35,504 bases of DNA from Streptomyces hayashii (GCF_024539815.1 NZ_JAHHIU010000143.1:1-35504); one strand, 5' to 3'. Counted from the first letter of the stretch, positions 21,667 to 29,203 are shown. The notes: generated by a model not told the origin, from the letters alone. Numbers and translations: made by a program.

Positions 21667-22374
21667 CTACCGCTCCAGCGCGTCCAGGACGCCCAGCTGG
21701 TCCATCAGGCCGAGCCGGTCGTACTGCCACCAGCCCTCGACGATCTTTCCGTCCTCCCGGCACCGGAAGATCGTCGCCCCGGTCATCGTGACGCTTCTGC
21801 CCGTGGCCGGGATCCCCATGTAGTCGCCCTTGTGGACGCCGTGCCAGGTCCAGCGGCTGCACACCCGGTCGCCCTGGGCGATCTGGTCGCCGAGCACGAA
21901 GTCGAAGTCGAAGCCGCTGCGCCACGCCTCGATCTCCCGCCGCATCGCGTCCATCCCCATGGTGTCCTGCGGGTTGGCCGGATCGTGGTCGTGGTACTCC
22001 TCGGCGATCAGCCCGTCGAGCGGCGGCAGCTCGCCCCGCGTGCCGACCGTGTCGAAGAACAGCTGTGCCGTCCGCGTGTACAACTGCTCGTCCCGCACGA
22101 CGTCGAGATCCGTGAACGTCGGCATCTCGTCGCACAGGGCGACCAGTTCCTGGAAGACCTTGCCGGTCTCCGGGAGGTTGGAGTTGCGCATCGCCTCCTC
22201 GTAGGAGGGGAACTCCACGATCTCGATGAAGTGCGAGTCGTCGGAGCGGTCCTTGGCGACGACCGCGTGGGTCGCGGTCCGCTTCCCGCGGGTCTGCTCG
22301 ACCCACATGTCCATCAGCCGGTCCATCTCGTCGAACCGGCTGGTCTTGCAGTCGATGAGCTGTACGAACGTCAT
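21667..22374 (-). CDS. ABM-like/SnoaL-like (ester cyclase) fusion protein
   Basis: 235 aa from ATG 22374, with GGAGG just upstream; a longer frame from 22419 is less likely. The N-terminal part (about 1-90: FVQLIDCKTSRFDEMDRLMDMW, HFIEIVEFPSYEEAMRNSNLPE) looks like a small antibiotic-monooxygenase/ferredoxin-like domain. The C-terminal part (about 95-235: LIAEEYHDHDPANPQDTMG, VCSRWTWHGVHKGDYMGIPATGR, TIFRCREDGKIVEGWWQYDRLGLM) is a SnoaL-like domain, the fold of polyketide ester cyclases and delta-isomerase-like proteins. No biosynthetic genes are nearby, so the substrate is unknown. It faces groEL1 with a shared terminator. Confidence 0.8.
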   Translation of the reverse strand: MTFVQLIDCKTSRFDEMDRLMDMWVEQTRGKRTATHAVVAKDRSDDSHFIEIVEFPSYEEAMRNSNLPETGKVFQELVALCDEMPTFTDLDVVRDEQLYTRTAQLFFDTVGTRGELPPLDGLIAEEYHDHDPANPQDTMGMDAMRREIEAWRSGFDFDFVLGDQIAQGDRVCSRWTWHGVHKGDYMGIPATGRSVTMTGATIFRCREDGKIVEGWWQYDRLGLMDQLGVLDALER

Positions 22375-22463
22375 GACGCCGCCTCCGGCCCCCCTGGGTC
22401 CCGGTCCCGTCCCGTCCATTTTCCCACCGGAGCGCCCGCGTCACCCGTTCAGCGCCGCTCGCG

Positions 22464-23237
22464 TCACTGCGGCCCGTACTTGCGGCCCGTCTTCGAGCTG
22501 ATCCCGCCCAGCAACGACCGGGGCGTCACCTTCACCAGACCCATCAGCGCCTTGTAGCGCGGGTCCGGGATCGACAGCGACTTCCCGCGCGCCAGGTCGT
22601 GCAGTGCCGCCGCGACCAGCTTGTCCGCGTCCAGCCACATCCAGCCCGGGATGTTGTCCGTGCCCATCCCGGCCCGCTCGTGGAACTCGGTGCGCACGAA
22701 GCCCGGGCAGAGCGCCATCAGCCGCACCCCGCTGCCCGCCAGGTCCTTCGCCGCGCCCTGCGTGAACTGCACGACCCACGCCTTGGACGCCCCGTACGTC
22801 CCGCGCGGCACGAAGGCCGCCACGGACGCCACGTTGACGACCCCGCCGCGCCCGCGCTCGCGCATCGACGCCGTCGCCGCGGACGTCAGCCGCAGCACCG
22901 CCTCGCAGTGCACCTTGAGCATCTTCAGCTCGTCGGCCATGGACACGTCGAGGTAGCGGCCCTTGTTGCCGAAGCCGGCGTTGTTGACCAGCAGGTCGAC
23001 GGGGTTCTTGCGGTCCCCGAGGCGGCCGGCCACCGCTTCGATGCCCTCGTCCGTGGCGAGGTCGGCGGTCAGCACCTCCGCCTCGATGCCGTGCCGGTCG
23101 TGCAACTCGGTCGCCTGCTCACGCAGCCGCTTGGTGTCCCGTGCCACGAGGACGAGATCGTGCCCGTCCGCCGCCAGTCTGCGCGCGAACGCGGCGCCGA
23201 TGCCCGCGGTCGAACCCGTAATGAGAGCCGTTGTCAT
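22464..23237 (-). CDS. Short-chain dehydrogenase/reductase
   Basis: 257 aa; NAD(P)-dependent oxidoreductase of unknown substrate. Cofactor motif TGSTAGIG at 7-14, NNAG at 85-88, and catalytic S138, Y148, K152 (VASVAAFVPRGTYGASK) with classical spacing. ARD at residues 32-34 after strand 2 suggests NADP preference. The C-terminus (LLGGISSKTGRKYGPQ) is basic and resembles SDRs that associate with membranes. The ATG at 23237 has TAACCT (23244-23249 on the minus strand) 6 nt upstream and no ribosome site, so it is probably leaderless. It lies between a SnoaL-like gene and a MOSC gene, all on the minus strand with separate promoters. Confidence 0.92.
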   Translation of the reverse strand: MTTALITGSTAGIGAAFARRLAADGHDLVLVARDTKRLREQATELHDRHGIEAEVLTADLATDEGIEAVAGRLGDRKNPVDLLVNNAGFGNKGRYLDVSMADELKMLKVHCEAVLRLTSAATASMRERGRGGVVNVASVAAFVPRGTYGASKAWVVQFTQGAAKDLAGSGVRLMALCPGFVRTEFHERAGMGTDNIPGWMWLDADKLVAAALHDLARGKSLSIPDPRYKALMGLVKVTPRSLLGGISSKTGRKYGPQ

Positions 23238-23243
23238 GGCGCA

Positions 23244-23249
23244 AGGTTA
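23244..23249 (-). promoter_or_regulatory. -10 box for the SDR gene
   Basis: On the minus strand this reads TAACCT, ending 6 nt before the ATG at 23237. This geometry predicts a leaderless mRNA. Confidence 0.5.
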
Positions 23250-23333
23250 GTGACCCGCAGAGGCGGGGTCCGCCCTCTGCACGCGGCCTCCAGAACGTGA
23301 AGGCCTCGTGAGCGTCCCCCGCGTGAGAACCGC

Positions 23334-24002
23334 TCAGCCCCCGTGCTCCGCCACGTACTTCCGGGCCGCGGCGAGCGACTCCGGATGAAGGGCCTCGCCG
23401 GCCGCGAGCAGCCTCGGCAGCAGCTCCCGGTGCGTGGTGACGGCCTGGAACTGCATCCGGGCCGTCACGTCGTGATCCGGCACATGGACGATCTCCACCG
23501 CGTCCCCCGCGCGGACGTCGCCCGGGACGATCACGCGGAGATACGCGCCCGTCGCCGCCTTCCGGGTGAAGCGCTTCACCCACTGCTTCTCGCCCAGGTG
23601 TCCCTGGAAGGTGAGGCACGGTATCCGCCCGGCGGTCACCTCCAGCATCACCTCGGAGCCGATCCGCCAGCGTTCGCCGATCCGCGCCCCCGAGACGTCG
23701 AGGCCCTGCGTGGTGAGGTTCTCGCCGAACATGCCGTTGCCCAGCGTGCGCCCCAGCTCGCCCTCCCAGGCGTCGAGGTCCTCGCGCGCGACGGCGTACA
23801 CCGCCTGGTCGTCGCCGCCGTGATGGCGCAGCTCGCACACCGCGTCCCCGGCCAGACCGCTCGCCCCGACCCCCTTCGGTCCGGGTGCCGAGACCCGCAC
23901 GGGCCCCTCGACCGGCCGCTTGTCGATGCCGGTCAACCCCTGCGGCTGACCGGTGTAGGGAACGGCCTTCGGGCGGCCCAGATTGACAGACAGAAGCCTC
24001 AT
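23334..24002 (-). CDS. MOSC domain protein (YiiM-like)
   Basis: 222 aa. MOSC domains bind molybdenum cofactor or carry sulfur; YiiM-type members are linked to detoxifying N-hydroxylated compounds. Blocks seen: HHGGDDQAVYAVAREDLDAWE, LGNGMFGENLTTQGLDVSGARIGERWRIG in pieces, and the conserved Cys129 in GRIPCLTFQGHLGEKQWVKRF. The C-terminal domain (residues about 160-222) matches the helical part of the YiiM type. The start at 24002 has TATCGT 6 nt upstream (24009-24014 on the minus strand) and no ribosome site, so it is probably leaderless. It is divergent from a LysR gene, 80 bp away, which may control it. Confidence 0.92.
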   Translation of the reverse strand: MRLLSVNLGRPKAVPYTGQPQGLTGIDKRPVEGPVRVSAPGPKGVGASGLAGDAVCELRHHGGDDQAVYAVAREDLDAWEGELGRTLGNGMFGENLTTQGLDVSGARIGERWRIGSEVMLEVTAGRIPCLTFQGHLGEKQWVKRFTRKAATGAYLRVIVPGDVRAGDAVEIVHVPDHDVTARMQFQAVTTHRELLPRLLAAGEALHPESLAAARKYVAEHGG

Positions 24003-24008
24003 GGCGGC

Positions 24009-24014
24009 ACGATA
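24009..24014 (-). promoter_or_regulatory. -10 box for the MOSC gene
   Basis: Minus-strand TATCGT, 6 nt before the ATG at 24002. TTGACA (24025-24030, minus strand) is only 10 bp upstream, too close to be its -35. Confidence 0.45.
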
Positions 24015-24070
24015 GGCGACCGGATGTCAAAGTGTCGACGCGTTATTCGCTCCGCCATCCAAGGGTCCCT

Positions 24071-24076
24071 TATGCT
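24071..24076 (+). promoter_or_regulatory. -10 box for the LysR gene
   Basis: TATGCT fits TANNNT and ends 6 nt before ATG 24083, which has no ribosome site. A leaderless transcript is likely. Confidence 0.5.
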
Positions 24077-24082
24077 CGATGG

Positions 24083-25003
24083 ATGATCGAGGCCCGTCAT
24101 CTCCGTGTGCTGCGCGCCGTCGCCGCCACCGGCTCCTTCTCGGCGGCCGGGCGGGAACTGGGCTGCACCCAGCCCGCCGTCAGCCAGCAGATGAAGGCCC
24201 TGGAGGCCTCGGTCGGAACGCCCCTGCTGGTCCGCAGCGGCCGCGAGACGCGGCTGACCCAGGCGGGCGAGGCCCTCGTCCGGCACGCGGTCGGGATCCT
24301 GTCCGGACTGACGGCGGCCGAGGAGGAGGTCGCCGCGATCGCCGGGCTGCGCGCGGGCCGGGTCCGTCTGGTCTCCTTCCCCAGCGGCAGCTCCACCCTG
24401 GTGCCCACCGCCCTCGCCGCGCTGCGCGCCGCTCACCCCGGCACCCGGGTCTCCCTGGAGGAGGCCGAGCCGCCGCGCTCGGTCGAACTGCTCCGGGAGG
24501 GCGACTGCGACATCGCCCTCGCCTTCCGCTACGAGCGCGCCACGGGCGACGGCGCCATGACGGGACCCGGCGAGGGCGAGTGGGACGACCTGGTCGTGCG
24601 CCCGCTGCTGACGGACCGCCTGGTCGCCCTGGTGCCCGAGCGGCACCGCCTCGCGCGCGTGGAGTCCGTCGCCATCGACGACCTCGCCGCCGAGCCGTGG
24701 ATCGCCGGCTGCCCGCGCTGCCGCGGCCAGTTGGTGCAGGTGTGCGAGCGCGCCGGCTTCACGCCCCGCATCGACTTCGAGACCGACGACTATCCGGCCG
24801 TGGTCGGCCTGGTGGGCGCCGGTCTCGGCGTCGCCGTGCTGCCCGAGCTCGCCATCGAGTCGGTGCGGCCCCGCGGCGCCCGCGCGGTCGCGCTGGAACC
24901 GGCGGTGCGGCGGGAGATCGTCGCGCTCACCCTGCCGGATCTTGCCCAGGTGCCGGCGGTGACGGCGACGCTGGAACAACTGGGACGTGCCGCGCGGCGC
25001 TGA
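24083..25003 (+). CDS. LysR-family transcriptional regulator
   Basis: 306 aa. The winged helix at 4-62 has HLRVLRAVAATGSFSAAGRELGCTQPAVSQQMKALE in pieces and TRLTQAGEALV. The effector domain follows (RVRLVSFPSGSSTLVPTALAALRAAHPGTRV in two parts, GDCDIALAF, LVVRPLLTDRLVALVPERHRLA, VVGLVGAGLGVAVLPELA). The ATG at 24083 was chosen because a TATGCT box lies 6 nt upstream and the longer frame from 24032 crosses that promoter. It carries two Cys in AGCPRCRGQ, a possible thiol or metal site. It is divergent from the MOSC gene, the usual LysR arrangement, so that gene is the best target. The ligand is unknown. Confidence 0.92.
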   Translation: MIEARHLRVLRAVAATGSFSAAGRELGCTQPAVSQQMKALEASVGTPLLVRSGRETRLTQAGEALVRHAVGILSGLTAAEEEVAAIAGLRAGRVRLVSFPSGSSTLVPTALAALRAAHPGTRVSLEEAEPPRSVELLREGDCDIALAFRYERATGDGAMTGPGEGEWDDLVVRPLLTDRLVALVPERHRLARVESVAIDDLAAEPWIAGCPRCRGQLVQVCERAGFTPRIDFETDDYPAVVGLVGAGLGVAVLPELAIESVRPRGARAVALEPAVRREIVALTLPDLAQVPAVTATLEQLGRAARR

Positions 25004-25021
25004 CCCCGCGGCACGGAAAAA

Positions 25022-25047
25022 CGGAGGGCACGCGCGTGTGCCCTCCG
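25022..25047. terminator. Bidirectional terminator between lysR-type gene and whiD
   Basis: CGGAGGGCAC (25022-25031) pairs perfectly with GTGCCCTCCG (25038-25047) around a 6-nt loop. AAAAA at 25017-25021 gives a U-run for the minus-strand whiD transcript. Confidence 0.8.
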
Positions 25048-25104
25048 ACTCGCCGGATCTCCCTCGGCCGGCTCTTTTCCGGCCGCTTTCGCAGAAACGT
25101 TCCT

Positions 25105-25434
25105 TCATGTGTTCGAAGCGGTGTCTCTCGCGCCTGACGACGCCGACACCAGGCGGTTGCGCGCCCGCCCCATGAGCTCCTCGCGCTCGTCCTCGGTCAA
25201 CCCGCCCCACACCCCGTACGGCTCGCGAACCGCCAGGGCGTGCGCCGCGCACTGAGCGCGGACCGGGCACCTCATGCAGACCTCCTTGGCCGAGTTCTCG
25301 CGAGCGCTCCGAGCCGCCCCGCGCTCGCCCTCCGGATGGAAGAAGAGCGAACTGTCCACTCCGCGGCAGGCAGCCAGAAGCTGCCAGTCCCACAGGTCCG
25401 CGTTCGGTCCGGGAAGGCGGGAGAAATCTGCCAT
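25105..25434 (-). CDS. whiD: WhiB-like iron-sulfur sporulation regulator WhiD
   Basis: 109 aa. The [4Fe-4S] ligands are C23, C53, C56 and C62, the exact Wbl pattern, followed by the GVWGGLTEDER turn. The start MADFSRLPGPNADLWDWQLLAACRG matches WhiD as I remember it from S. coelicolor, and the gene order whiD-bldM-shbA-guaB agrees. WhiD is needed for spore maturation; Wbl proteins bind region 4 of the vegetative sigma factor and sense redox or nitric oxide. The ATG at 25434 follows AAGGGG on the minus strand. It diverges from bldM across a 380-bp regulatory region. The C-terminal tail is variable. Confidence 0.95.
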   Translation of the reverse strand: MADFSRLPGPNADLWDWQLLAACRGVDSSLFFHPEGERGAARSARENSAKEVCMRCPVRAQCAAHALAVREPYGVWGGLTEDEREELMGRARNRLVSASSGARDTASNT

Positions 25435-25510
25435 TGCGTGACCCCTTGTAGCCGTTCTGAGCGGATACGGTGCCCACGACCGTACAACTACGATCTAAGG
25501 AGATGAAAAT

Positions 25511-25690
25511 ATGACTCATTGCGAATCTAGCCTCAGACACCAGCAAAAGGGAAGAAATAGGGCTGAATGGGGCACGGGTTGTGATGAAAGCTTGAGGGTC
25601 CGTGTGGCTGACTCCTCTGTGTCCGGCCCCTCACGTAGAGTGCCGAAGAATGCACGCAGCCCCGTAACTCTTTCGAGTGACCGTCGTTGA
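25511..25690 (+). CDS. Candidate 59-aa leader ORF upstream of bldM
   Basis: The ATG at 25511 follows AAGGAGATGAAAAT, an excellent ribosome site, and the frame runs 59 codons to a TGA that is also the last three bases of the BldN-type -10 box. The peptide starts MTHCESSLRHQQKGRNRAEW. Against it: third codon positions are only about half G/C, unlike real genes here, and no domain is visible. It may be chance within regulatory DNA, or a short leader peptide on a longer bldM transcript. Confidence 0.25.
   Translation: MTHCESSLRHQQKGRNRAEWGTGCDESLRVRVADSSVSGPSRRVPKNARSPVTLSSDRR
25663..25690 (+). promoter_or_regulatory. BldN-type sigma promoter of bldM
   Basis: CGTAAC (25663-25668), a 16-bp spacer, then CGTTGA (25685-25690). 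This is the consensus I recall for the ECF sigma factor BldN, whose known target is bldM p1. The leader to ATG 25815 would be about 115 nt. Confidence 0.88.
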
Positions 25691-25814
25691 GAGTGCGGTG
25701 GCGGTTGGAAACACAAAACGCTCGGGCAGGCGTCCGAGACGGTCGACCGCACAGGTGACGATTCGTACCAGCCTGGAGGCACAAGGTGACGCGCATCAGC
25801 TGCGGAGGGCGGCC

Positions 25815-26426
25815 ATGACTTCCGTCCTCGTCTGCGACGACTCCCCGCTTGCCCGAGAGGCGCTCCGCCGCGCGGTCGCGACCGTGCCCGGCGTCGAGCG
25901 CGTGACGACGGCGGCCAACGGCGAGGAGGTGCTCCGCCGCTGGGGCGCCGACCGCTCGGACCTGATTCTGATGGACGTACGCATGCCCGGCCTGGGCGGC
26001 GTCGAGACCGTACGGCGACTGCTGTCCGCCGACCCCGGGGCGCGCATCATCATGCTGACCGTCGCCGAGGACCTCGACGGCGTCGCCCTCGCGGTCGCCG
26101 CCGGCGCCCGCGGCTATCTGCACAAGGACGCCTCGCGCGCGGAACTGCGGGCGACCGTCACCCAGGCGCTCGCCGACCCGACCTGGCGGCTGGCCCCACG
26201 CCGGCTGCGCTCGGCCGAGATGGGCGCGGCGCCCACGCTCACCGCACGGGAGATCCAGGTCCTCGAAGGCATGAGCCACGGTCGCTCCAACGCGGAGATC
26301 GGCCGTGAGCTGTTCCTCTCCGAGGACACCGTCAAGACGCACGCCCGACGGCTGTTCAAGAAGCTCGGCGCCTCGGACCGCGCGCACGCGGTGGCGCTCG
26401 GCTTCCGGTGGGGACTCGTCCGCTAG
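25815..26426 (+). CDS. bldM: Response regulator BldM
   Basis: 203 aa, the known BldM length. The N-terminal receiver domain has D8/D9, D54 (LILMDVRMPG), T82 and K104, so the phosphorylation pocket residues are present, although BldM is known to work without phosphorylation. The C-terminal LuxR-type helix-turn-helix is LTAREIQVLEGMSHGRSNAEIGRELFLSEDTVKTHARRLFKKLG in pieces (about 140-185). BldM homodimers act on aerial-growth genes, and BldM-WhiI heterodimers act on late sporulation genes. The ATG at 25815 follows GCGGAGGGC, and the longer frame from 25677 overlaps the promoter. Driven by a BldN-type promoter; divergent from whiD. Confidence 0.96.
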   Translation: MTSVLVCDDSPLAREALRRAVATVPGVERVTTAANGEEVLRRWGADRSDLILMDVRMPGLGGVETVRRLLSADPGARIIMLTVAEDLDGVALAVAAGARGYLHKDASRAELRATVTQALADPTWRLAPRRLRSAEMGAAPTLTAREIQVLEGMSHGRSNAEIGRELFLSEDTVKTHARRLFKKLGASDRAHAVALGFRWGLVR

Positions 26427-26455
26427 GGCCGTCCCCGCCGCCCGCCCGGCCCGCG

Positions 26456-26475
26456 GCCCCGGACCGTTCCGGGGC
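26456..26475 (+). terminator. Hairpin after bldM
   Basis: GCCCCGGA pairs perfectly with TCCGGGGC around a 4-nt CCGT loop, 30 bp after the bldM stop codon. Confidence 0.65.
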
Positions 26476-26516
26476 AGGACGGGTCTGGGCAGGACGGGGT
26501 CGGGCAGGACGGGGCC
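26472..26516. repeat. Three 15-bp tandem repeats after bldM
   Basis: GGGCAGGACGGGTCT, GGGCAGGACGGGGTC and GGGCAGGACGGGGCC lie head to tail. The first overlaps the right arm of the bldM hairpin. A related GGGACGGGTCTGGG follows at 26532. Confidence 0.85.
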
Positions 26517-26793
26517 GGGGCGTTCCGAGGCGGGACGGGTCTGGGCCGTCCGGTGGATCGCACCGGTTCGGGGTGACATCGGTCATTCATCGAGGAGAGC
26601 GGGCTCATGGGTGAACCTCCCTGCTCAGAGGCGGTCCGGAGGCCGGCCGAGAGCTCCCGGCGCCGCGTCGCGGGCGGGAGCGGCACAGGGTCCCGGCGGG
26701 CGCCCGCTGCTCGTTTCGCCGCGGATGCCGCATCCTTGAGGTGTGGAGTTCCTCGGGGACGAGTCGGTCGAGCGGAAGGGGAGGGCGCAGGGG

Positions 26794-27471
26794 ATGAGTG
26801 CCGGCGCACCTGCTCATAACGCTTCGGTGCACAACGACGGGCACGGTGCCGCGGCCGGTCCGGCCGCAGTGCACCATGGACCGATGCGCGATGACGAGGC
26901 GGTCACTGCCGTGGGGACGATCGGAGCGCTCGTCCATCGCGCGGTGGACGGCGATGAGCAGGCCACCCACGACCTGCTGGCCCACGTCCATCCGCTGGCC
27001 CTGCGCTACTGCCGCACCCGGCTGTCCCGGCTTCCCGGAGACGCCCGTCACTTCGTGGAGGACCTCGCCCAGGAGGTCTGCGTCGCGGTCCTGCTCGCCC
27101 TGCCCCGCTACCGGGACACCGGCAGACCCTTCGAGGCCTTCGTCTTCGCCATCGCCGCTCACAAGGTCGCCGACCTTCAGCGGGCCGCGATGCGCCATCC
27201 GGGCTCGACGGCGGTGCCGTCCGACGAGATGCCCGAACGGCCGGACGACTCGCTGGGCCCCGAGGAGCGCGCCCTGCTCAGCAGTGACGCCGAATGGGCG
27301 AAGAAGCTCATGGCCAACCTGCCCGAGAACCAGCGCGAACTGCTGCTGCTGCGCATCGCGGTGGGCCTCACCGCCGAGGAGACCGGCCAGATGTTGGGAA
27401 TGTCACCCGGAGCGGTCCGCGTGGCCCAGCACCGGGCGCTCAGCAGACTGCGGGCGCTCGCCGAGCAGTGA
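26794..27471 (+). CDS. shbA: Sigma factor ShbA-like (sigma-70 family)
   Basis: 225 aa from ATG 26794 (ribosome site GGAGGGCGCAGGGG). Alternatives are GTG 26743 (242 aa, leaderless) and ATG 26884 (195 aa), the last having the conserved start MRDDEAV. Region 2: LAHVHPLALRYCRTRLSRL, FVEDLAQEVCVAVLLALPRYRDTGRPFEAFVFAIAAHKVADL in pieces. Region 4: LPENQRELLLLRIAVGLTAEETGQMLGMSPGAVRVAQHRALSRLRAL in pieces. Family knowledge: ShbA in S. griseus drives transcription of hrdB, the main vegetative sigma gene, and the homologue lies between bldM and guaB as here. No anti-sigma gene is adjacent. Confidence 0.88.
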   Translation: MSAGAPAHNASVHNDGHGAAAGPAAVHHGPMRDDEAVTAVGTIGALVHRAVDGDEQATHDLLAHVHPLALRYCRTRLSRLPGDARHFVEDLAQEVCVAVLLALPRYRDTGRPFEAFVFAIAAHKVADLQRAAMRHPGSTAVPSDEMPERPDDSLGPEERALLSSDAEWAKKLMANLPENQRELLLLRIAVGLTAEETGQMLGMSPGAVRVAQHRALSRLRALAEQ

Positions 27472-27591
27472 CGAACCCCGGTGGCCGCACCGGTGGACGC
27501 CGTCGCTGAACAGCCCGGTCGCCGTTTCCGTACGAACATACGAAGACCGCACTCGTCCGTGACCGTGGAATTCGGGCGGTGCGCTTCCCGT

Positions 27592-27597
27592 TAGCAT
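27592..27597 (+). promoter_or_regulatory. Candidate -10 box for guaB
   Basis: TAGCAT fits TANNNT and lies 39 bp before the guaB start. The -35 region is not convincing. Confidence 0.35.
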
Positions 27598-27636
27598 GGA
27601 CATCCGCACCGATCAAGGCCATTTGGGGAAGGTGTC

Positions 27637-29139
27637 ATGACTGCCAACGTCGACGGAGTGCCCGGAAAATTCGCGACCCTCGGGCTGACCTACGACGACG
27701 TGCTGCTGCTGCCGGGTGCATCCGAGGTGCTCCCCAACGCGGTCGACACCTCGTCCCGCATCTCCCGCAACGTGCGGGTCAACATCCCGCTGCTCTCGGC
27801 GGCGATGGACAAGGTGACCGAGTCCCGCATGGCGATCGCGATGGCCCGCCAGGGCGGCGTCGGCGTGCTGCACCGCAACCTCGCCATCGAGGACCAGGTG
27901 AACCAGGTCGACCTGGTGAAGCGCTCCGAGTCCGGCATGGTCACCGACCCGATCACGGTGCACCCGGACGCGACGCTGGCCGAGGCCGACGCCCTGTGCG
28001 CCAAGTTCCGCATCAGCGGTGTCCCGGTCACCGACGGCGGCGGCAAGCTACTCGGCATCGTCACCAACCGCGACATGGCCTTCGAGACCGACCGTTCGCG
28101 CCAGGTGCGCGAGGTCATGACCCCGATGCCGCTGGTCACCGGCAAGGTGGGCATCTCCGGCGTCGAGGCCATGGAGCTGCTGCGCCGGCACAAGATCGAG
28201 AAGCTTCCCCTGGTCGACGAGGCGGGCGCCCTCAAGGGCCTCATCACCGTCAAGGACTTCGTCAAGGCCGAGAAGTACCCCCGCGCCGCCAAGGACGCGG
28301 AGGGCCGGCTGCTCGTCGGCGCCGCGGTGGGCGCGAGCCCCGAGGCGCTGGAGCGCGCCCAGGCCCTCGCCGAGGCCGGCGTGGACTTCCTGGTCGTCGA
28401 CACCTCGCACGGTCACAACAGCAACGCCCTCAGCTGGATGTCGAAGATCAAGTCGAGTGTGCGCGTCGACGTGATCGGCGGCAACGTCGCCACCCGTGAC
28501 GGCGCCCAGGCCCTGATCGACGCGGGCGTCGACGGCATCAAGGTCGGCGTCGGCCCCGGCTCGATCTGCACCACGCGCGTGGTCGCCGGCATCGGCGTCC
28601 CGCAGGTCACCGCCATCTACGAGGCGTCCCTCGCCGCCCGCCCGGCGGGCATCCCGCTGATCGGCGACGGCGGCCTGCAGTACTCCGGCGACATCGGCAA
28701 GGCGCTCGCCGCCGGCGCCGACACGGTGATGCTGGGCAGCCTGCTCGCGGGCTGCGAGGAGTCGCCGGGCGAGCTGCAGTTCATCAACGGCAAGCAGTTC
28801 AAGTCCTACCGCGGCATGGGCTCGCTGGGCGCCATGCAGTCCCGCGGCCAGGCCAAGTCGTACTCCAAGGACCGCTACTTCCAGGCGGAGGTCGGCTCCG
28901 ACGACAAGCTCGTGCCCGAGGGCATCGAGGGCCAGGTCCCCTACCGCGGCCCGCTCGGCAACGTCCTGCACCAGCTCGTCGGCGGTCTGCGCCAGACCAT
29001 GGGCTACGTGGGCGCCGCCACCATCGAGGAGATGGAGAGCAAGGGCCGCTTCGTGCGGATCACCTCCGCGGGCCTCAAGGAGAGCCACCCGCACGACATC
29101 CAGATGACGGTCGAGGCGCCGAACTACAGCAGCAAGTAG
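27637..29139 (+). CDS. guaB: IMP dehydrogenase
   Basis: 500 aa; NAD-dependent oxidation of IMP to XMP, the committed step to GMP, in the cytoplasm. The barrel begins FATLGLTYDDVLLLPG. Two CBS domains are inserted at about 100-215 (MVTDPITVHPDATLAEADALC, LPLVDEAGALKGLITVKDF). The catalytic Cys311 is in GPGSICTTRVV. Next come GDGGLQYSGDIGKALAAGA, SYRGMGSLGAM and the flap with KDRYFQ. Length and motifs are canonical. The ATG at 27637 follows TTGGGGAAGG. A terminator follows the gene and a paralogue, guaB3, starts 118 bp downstream. Confidence 0.97.
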   Translation: MTANVDGVPGKFATLGLTYDDVLLLPGASEVLPNAVDTSSRISRNVRVNIPLLSAAMDKVTESRMAIAMARQGGVGVLHRNLAIEDQVNQVDLVKRSESGMVTDPITVHPDATLAEADALCAKFRISGVPVTDGGGKLLGIVTNRDMAFETDRSRQVREVMTPMPLVTGKVGISGVEAMELLRRHKIEKLPLVDEAGALKGLITVKDFVKAEKYPRAAKDAEGRLLVGAAVGASPEALERAQALAEAGVDFLVVDTSHGHNSNALSWMSKIKSSVRVDVIGGNVATRDGAQALIDAGVDGIKVGVGPGSICTTRVVAGIGVPQVTAIYEASLAARPAGIPLIGDGGLQYSGDIGKALAAGADTVMLGSLLAGCEESPGELQFINGKQFKSYRGMGSLGAMQSRGQAKSYSKDRYFQAEVGSDDKLVPEGIEGQVPYRGPLGNVLHQLVGGLRQTMGYVGAATIEEMESKGRFVRITSAGLKESHPHDIQMTVEAPNYSSK

Positions 29140-29163
29140 GCGTTCCACGCGCGTGGGACACCG

Positions 29164-29203
29164 CGACGAGGGCGGTCCCGGGGCTCCGGGGCCGCCCTCG
29201 TCG
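29164..29203 (+). terminator. Terminator after guaB
   Basis: CGACGAGGGCGG (29164-29175) pairs with CCGCCCTCGTCG (29192-29203). The 16-nt loop can itself form CCCGG/CCGGG. Confidence 0.75.

Larger units (their letters stand above)
25435..25814. promoter_or_regulatory. whiD-bldM divergent regulatory region (380 bp)
   Basis: No established gene. The first half (25470-25610) is unusually AT-rich for the window. It contains a candidate 59-aa ORF (25511-25690) and the BldN-type promoter of bldM (25663-25690). The whiD promoters must also lie here, on the minus strand, but no convincing hexamers were found. Confidence 0.7.
26427..26793. other. bldM-shbA intergenic region
   Basis: 367 bp without a supported gene. 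It holds a hairpin after bldM (26456-26475) and three 15-bp repeats (26472-26516). A 70-codon frame from 26607 has mixed codon bias and was not accepted. CATCCT at 26731-26736 could be a -10 box for shbA. Confidence 0.6.

Noticed and set aside
26607..26819. 70-codon frame between bldM and shbA
   Set aside because: The ribosome site is passable, but codon third positions are mixed, the product has no features, and it runs into the shbA start region.
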